Of a DNA stretch of 64,000 nucleotides, positions 60,418 through 64,000 are shown one piece after another. Position numbers and translations under genes: made by a program. The notes below the pieces were generated by a model. The model saw only the letters and a program-made list of their open reading frames with translations. It was not told the DNA's origin and did not search any database. The DNA lies in assembly GCF_003054705.1 (NCBI RefSeq), contig NZ_QAYX01000022.1:434001-498000 (forward strand). The letters are read 5' to 3'. Numbering within the stretch: the stretch's first letter is position 1; each line of letters begins with the position of its first letter. This DNA is from Opitutus sp. ER46. GTDB taxonomy: Bacteria > Verrucomicrobiota > Verrucomicrobiia > Opitutales > Opitutaceae.

Positions 60418-61388
60418 CAGAATCGGTAAACAAGGAGGTACATGAGCCCGATGTTGGCCGCGAGCAACGCGAGCGCGATGGGGAGCTGCGCCTTGATGAC
60501 GGCGTTCTTGTCGGGCAGCTCCAGGAGCATCGCGGGCACGATGTTGAAGTTGGCGGCCATGGGCGTCATCAGCGTACCGCAGTAGCCGGACAGCATCCCG
60601 ATCGCGGCCATGATGGCGGGATTGCCGTGATGCTGCTGCACGATCAGCGGCAGGCCGATGCCCGCGGTGATCACGGCAAAGGCGGCGAACGCGTTGCCCA
60701 TGCACATCGTGAAAAGCGCCATCGCCACGCAGTAGGCGATCACCGCCACGAGCGGAAACTGCGTCGGCACCAGGCTTGTGGTCACGTCCGCCACCACGGC
60801 GCCGACGCCGGCGCGCTGGAAGACGCCGCCGAGCGCCGCGAGCAATTGCGGCAGGATCAACGCCCAGCCCACGGTTTCGAGCAGCCGCGAGCCCTCGCGC
60901 AGGGGCGTGGCCATGCCGGCACGGAGCAGCCGCTGGCCGACGACCAGCGCAACGATCGCGCCGAGTCCGAGTGACACAAGGGCGGCCTGCCTGGGATCGG
61001 CGAGCCGCACCACGCCGAACTGGATTCGCCCGAGCAGGGCCGAGCCGACGAGCGCCACCGCCGGCACCAGCAGCGCGGGCCAGAACAGCCGGTTGCCGAG
61101 CCGCACCGCCTCGGCCATGCGCTCGGCCCGCGATTCTTCCGGCCGCCGCGGCAGGCCGACCTGCCGGGCCGCCGCGAGCACGACCATCGCCACCACGAGG
61201 TAGCCGCTGGCGAGGGCCGGCAGCGCCTTGCCGAAGAGGAACACGATCGCCAGCAGGAGCCAGAAGGTGGCGGAGCCCCAGCGGCGCGGATGCGTGCGAT
61301 CGCGGCCGATCCGCACGGCGACACCCGCGAGCATCACGCCGCAAATCACGTAAAACACTTCGAAGCTGAGGAGGTTCGTCGGCGTCAC
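60417..61388 (-). CDS. DUF979 membrane protein (putative 5-oxoproline permease subunit)
   Basis: Polytopic membrane protein of 323 residues with about 9-10 helices, starting with a GTG that overlaps the DUF969 stop (GTGA at 61388-61385). DUF979 and DUF969 proteins are nearly always encoded side by side with 5-oxoprolinase and pyroglutamyl-peptidase genes. The GNAFAAFAVITAGIGLPLIV and MLSGYCGTLMTPMAANFNIVP segments are typical. A joint transport function for 5-oxoproline or pyroglutamyl compounds is inferred from context. Confidence 0.86.
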   Translation of the reverse strand: MTPTNLLSFEVFYVICGVMLAGVAVRIGRDRTHPRRWGSATFWLLLAIVFLFGKALPALASGYLVVAMVVLAAARQVGLPRRPEESRAERMAEAVRLGNRLFWPALLVPAVALVGSALLGRIQFGVVRLADPRQAALVSLGLGAIVALVVGQRLLRAGMATPLREGSRLLETVGWALILPQLLAALGGVFQRAGVGAVVADVTTSLVPTQFPLVAVIAYCVAMALFTMCMGNAFAAFAVITAGIGLPLIVQQHHGNPAIMAAIGMLSGYCGTLMTPMAANFNIVPAMLLELPDKNAVIKAQLPIALALLAANIGLMYLLVYRF

Positions 61389-62167
61389 GTGCGGCCCTCC
61401 TCCGGCTTCCCCTTCGCCGTTTCTCCAGCCGCCGGCACTGCGCCGCCCGCGGGCGGCGTCCGCGCGAGGGCGGCGGCGATCCGGCGGTCCAGCACGCGAG
61501 CGCGCCACCACATCAGCAGGAAGGCGACGATCGCGGTCGGGATGCCCCAAAGCGCCAGCGCCCAGACGCTAACCTGCATCCCAACGCTCTGAAAGAAGCC
61601 GCTCATCAAGAGCACCGCGCCCACCGCGATGAACACATCCTCGCCGAAGAAGTTGCCGACGTTCTCCGCCGCCGCCGCATGCGCGCGGATGTCGTGCACG
61701 ACCTTGACCGGAAGCTCGCGCGCGGGTCCCGCCCCGCCTCCGGCCCTGCCCGACGCGTCGGCCAGCAGCCGCGCGGCCGCGGCCTCCGCCATCGGCGCCA
61801 CGATTGGGCGCACCGCGCTCGCGTGGTCGCCGATGCGCACGCCGAGGCTGATCGAGATCTGCCGCATCACCGAGTACAGCAGGAGCACGCGGCCCGCAGT
61901 CGCCGCCCGCGCGCGACGGATCAGCGTCTCGGCGCGCTCCCGCAGGCCGTGGCGCTCGAGCATGCCCACCAGCGGCAACATCAGGATCACCGGCAGCGTC
62001 ATGTAGCGGTTCTCGACGAAATAGGTGCCGAACTGCGCTACGATCTCGTGCCAGGACATCCCGGAGACGAGACCCGTGACCACACCGGCGACGAGGACGA
62101 CGAGCAGCGTGTTCGCCCGCAATGCGAAGCCCACCGCCACCACCAGGATGCCGATCAACTTGATCAT
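61385..62167 (-). CDS. DUF969 membrane protein (putative 5-oxoproline permease subunit)
   Basis: Membrane protein of 260 residues with about 6 helices. The start is MIKLIGILVVAVGFALRANTLLVVLVAGVVTGLVSG; the central block FVENRYMTLPVILMLPLVGMLERHGLRERAETLI and the segment ENVGNFFGEDVFIAVGAVLLM are family-typical. Its ATG at 62167 overlaps the pxpA stop by 4 nt (ATGA), and its stop overlaps the DUF979 start. The C-terminal tail is a hydrophilic Pro/Ala-rich stretch. Confidence 0.86.
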   Translation of the reverse strand: MIKLIGILVVAVGFALRANTLLVVLVAGVVTGLVSGMSWHEIVAQFGTYFVENRYMTLPVILMLPLVGMLERHGLRERAETLIRRARAATAGRVLLLYSVMRQISISLGVRIGDHASAVRPIVAPMAEAAAARLLADASGRAGGGAGPARELPVKVVHDIRAHAAAAENVGNFFGEDVFIAVGAVLLMSGFFQSVGMQVSVWALALWGIPTAIVAFLLMWWRARVLDRRIAAALARTPPAGGAVPAAGETAKGKPEEGRT

Positions 62168-62904
62168 CCGGTGCAGGGCCGGATCACCACGCCCGCCGCC
62201 TCCAATTCCCGGTTCAGCCGGCGCGCGAAGGCCACCGCGTGCGGACCGTCGCCGTGCAGGCAAATCGTGTCGGCCCGCAGCGGGACGTCGGTGCCGTCGG
62301 TCGCGCGCACGACGCCTTCGCGCAGGAGCCGCAGCACTTGGGCCACGGCCGCCGCCTCGTCGTGGATCAGCGCGTCGGGCCGCGCGCGGGGGGTGAGCGT
62401 GCCGTCGCGCTGGTAAGTGCGGTCGGCAAAGACTTCGTGCGCCACGCGCAGCCCGCGGGCACGGGCGAGTTGCGCGAGTTCGCTGCCGGCAAGCGCGTAC
62501 ACGATCAGGTTTGGCCAGAGCCGCGCGAGATCGGCGACGACGCCCTCGGCGAGGTAGGCGTCGCGGCACACCTGGTTGTAGAGCGCGCCGTGCAGCTTCA
62601 CGTGCCGTAACTTCGTCCCCGCAATTTCATGGAGCTGCTCCACCTGGATCAGCACCAGCCGCCCCGCCTCGGCGGGCGTGATGTCGCGCTCGCGCCGGCC
62701 AAAATCGTGCAGGTCAAAGTACCCCGGATGCGCTCCGATGCCCACGCGATGATGCAACGCGAGTTCGGTCGTCTCGATCATCGTGGCCAGGTCGCCGGCA
62801 TGCGCGCCGCAGGCAATGTTGGCCGACGATATCAGCGGCATGAGCGCCTCGTCCTGGCCCGCGCCCTCCCCGAGATCACAGTTGAGGTCGATGAAGCGTT
62901 GCAC
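62164..62904 (-). CDS. pxpA: 5-oxoprolinase subunit A (LamB/YcsF family)
   Basis: Subunit of the ATP-dependent 5-oxoprolinase PxpABC, 246 residues. Family motifs: FIDLNCDLGEGAGQDEALMPLISSANIACGAHAGD, GIGAHPGYFD, VKLHGALYNQ, EVFADRTYQRDGTLTPR and LHGDGPHAV. These include the conserved His/Asp of the putative active site. The GTG at 62904 is used; it lies 1 bp after the pxpC stop (TGAcGTG). It converts 5-oxoproline to glutamate together with PxpB and PxpC. Confidence 0.92.
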   Translation of the reverse strand: MQRFIDLNCDLGEGAGQDEALMPLISSANIACGAHAGDLATMIETTELALHHRVGIGAHPGYFDLHDFGRRERDITPAEAGRLVLIQVEQLHEIAGTKLRHVKLHGALYNQVCRDAYLAEGVVADLARLWPNLIVYALAGSELAQLARARGLRVAHEVFADRTYQRDGTLTPRARPDALIHDEAAAVAQVLRLLREGVVRATDGTDVPLRADTICLHGDGPHAVAFARRLNRELEAAGVVIRPCTG

Positions 62905-62905
62905 G

Positions 62906-63829
62906 TCAGCCGAGTTTGAGGGCGAGGCCGTGCCGCAACATGGCGAGCGCCTGCTCCCGCGCAAGGGCGAGTTCCCGCGCATCCTCCAGCGCCACCGCGC
63001 GGAACGTCAGCGTGTCCCCCGGCCGTCGCTGCGCGACGAGCGGGAGGTCGACCGTGATCACGTGCGCCACCTGCGGATATCCGCCGAGCGTCTGCGCGTC
63101 CGCCATCAGCACGATCGGCTGGCCGTCCGGCGGCACCTGCACCGTTCCCGGCGCCACGGGACGCGACCGGATCTCCGCGTCTGTCCGCCGGCTGAGCGCC
63201 GGCCCCTTCAGGCGAAAGCCCATGCGATCCGAGTGCGCGAGAACCTGATACGGCTCGTCGTAAAACGCGGGCCCGTAGTCGTCGCCCTCCGCGCCGCGCA
63301 CGACGCGCACGACGGGCGCCTCGTGGTAATCCGGCACCAGCCGCGGATCGACCCGCCAGTGGCCGGCGACGCGGCGCTTCACCTCCGGCGCCTGGAGCAC
63401 GTCCCCGGTCGCCAGCACCCGCCCCTCGAGCCCGCCGAAGCCACCGCGCACATACGTGCTCGCGCTGCCGAGCACGCGCGGCACGGTGAAGCCGCCCGCG
63501 ATGGCCAGGTAGCCGCGGCATCCGGACGCCGCGGAATGAAAGCTCACGCGCTGGCCCGCCGCCACCAGCACCGGCCGGCCCAGCGGCAGCCCGCCGAAAT
63601 CGCCCCCGGTCACCGCGACGAGCGCCTCGTGCGAGAACTCCAGTTCCGGCCCCAGCAGGGTGAACTCGAGCGCCGGCGTGTCCTCGTCGTTGCCCACGAG
63701 GAGATTCGCCACGCGCAGCGCATAGCGGTCCATCGCGCCGCCCAGCGGCACACCCTCGGCCCGGTACCCCGGCCGGCCGAGGTCCTGGACAGTCGTGTGC
63801 ATGCCCGCCCGGCGCAGGATCACTTCCAT
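62906..63829 (-). CDS. pxpC: 5-oxoprolinase subunit C (biotin-dependent carboxyltransferase/KipA family)
   Basis: Subunit of PxpABC with 307 residues. The family N-terminus is [47 protein letters not shown], followed by [19 protein letters not shown] and C-terminal [27 protein letters not shown]. The ATG at 63829 overlaps the end of pxpB by 10 nt. It acts with PxpB as the kinase/carboxyltransferase-like half of the complex. Confidence 0.93.
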   Translation of the reverse strand: MEVILRRAGMHTTVQDLGRPGYRAEGVPLGGAMDRYALRVANLLVGNDEDTPALEFTLLGPELEFSHEALVAVTGGDFGGLPLGRPVLVAAGQRVSFHSAASGCRGYLAIAGGFTVPRVLGSASTYVRGGFGGLEGRVLATGDVLQAPEVKRRVAGHWRVDPRLVPDYHEAPVVRVVRGAEGDDYGPAFYDEPYQVLAHSDRMGFRLKGPALSRRTDAEIRSRPVAPGTVQVPPDGQPIVLMADAQTLGGYPQVAHVITVDLPLVAQRRPGDTLTFRAVALEDARELALAREQALAMLRHGLALKLG

Positions 63830-64000
63830 GCGACAAACTCCTCCGGGGTGATGGCCCGAAATCGCACGCGGTCGCCCGCATGCAGCAGCGCCGGATGCGC
63901 GCGCGTCGGGTCAAACAGCCGCTGAGGCGTCCGCCCGATCAGATTCCACCCGCCCGGCGTCGCCAACGGGTACACGCCGGTCTGGTCCCCACCGATGCCC
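63820..64000 (-). CDS. pxpB: 5-oxoprolinase subunit B (C-terminal fragment at window edge)
   Basis: Only the last 59 residues are inside the window. They contain [20 protein letters not shown] followed by [27 protein letters not shown], the conserved C-terminal block of PxpB/KipI proteins, ending [10 protein letters not shown]. The frame is open to the right edge, so the gene continues beyond it. The stop at 63820 overlaps the pxpC start. Confidence 0.88.
   Translation of the reverse strand, partial: GIGGDQTGVYPLATPGGWNLIGRTPQRLFDPTRAHPALLHAGDRVRFRAITPEEFVAWK

Noticed and set aside
59818-61344. One long 508-residue protein ending in pyroglutamyl peptidase
   Set aside because: The N-terminal part is an out-of-frame reading of DUF979; the family start is the ATG at 60417, which overlaps the DUF979 stop.

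Overview
The window is GC-rich bacterial DNA with gene content typical of a polysaccharide-degrading member of the Verrucomicrobiota, most likely family Opitutaceae. This placement is inference. It rests on a TonB-dependent receptor with a coiled-coil N-terminus and an LSPFEV-type TonB box, many secreted glycoside hydrolases and lyases with LacI or AraC regulators beside them, two GxGYxYP-family proteins, a RES/Xre toxin-antitoxin pair, and weak Shine-Dalgarno signals. Adjacent genes very often overlap by ATGA or GTGA.

Layout. 1-6.5 kb: a GH78-type alpha-L-rhamnosidase cut by the left edge, then a divergent LacI regulator and the TonB receptor. 6.6-21.2 kb: a tightly packed plus-strand cluster: small secreted protein, GxGYxYP protein, S9 peptidase, a second small secreted protein and GxGYxYP protein, ROK kinase, heparinase II/III-like lyase, sodium:solute symporter, isochorismatase-fold protein and DegT aminotransferase. 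21.2-25.8 kb: a minus-strand operon of two amidohydrolases and a second DegT aminotransferase, preceded by an AraC regulator. 25.9-30.2 kb: SDR, GH88, sugar isomerase/epimerase-type protein and Gfo/Idh/MocA oxidoreductase. 30.3-33.5 kb: a sialic-acid operon (lyase, Kelch epimerase-like protein, MFS transporter). 33.9-39.6 kb: LacI regulator, GH2 enzyme and alginate-lyase-like protein. 39.7-42.3 kb: an IS1380-type insertion, an array of 19-bp palindromes and a RES/Xre toxin-antitoxin pair. 42.7-49.5 kb: XylR-like regulator, a membrane protein, MBL hydrolase, tRNA-Ser(UGA), DUF3592 protein, SET-domain protein, HxlR regulator and azoreductase. 50.1-55.3 kb: LacI, MFS transporter, esterase and GH43. 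55.4-56.8 kb: a REP-associated tyrosine transposase between two 136-bp direct repeats. 56.9-59.7 kb: YchF and a PAS-PP2C phosphatase. 59.8-64 kb: a pyroglutamate/5-oxoproline operon (pxpB fragment, pxpC, pxpA, DUF969, DUF979, pcp) cut by the right edge.

Working together. Most of the window reads as several carbohydrate-utilisation loci, each with a regulator, a transporter and secreted or cytoplasmic enzymes for uronate-, rhamnose-, xylose/arabinose- or sialate-containing glycans. The 6.6-30 kb block is the least conventional. It pairs depolymerases (GxGYxYP, heparinase II/III, GH88) with a peptidase, two sugar-aminotransferase-type enzymes and two amidohydrolases, so an unusual amino- or acyl-substituted glycan or glycopeptide is a reasonable hypothesis. 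The intergenic DNA carries several distinct repeat families: a 9-bp-stem hairpin, CCGGGCGC hairpins, CACTCTCAC tracts, TGTCACGTAATACGTGACA palindromes, a RAYT-linked 27-bp hairpin, and 21-bp-period repeats.
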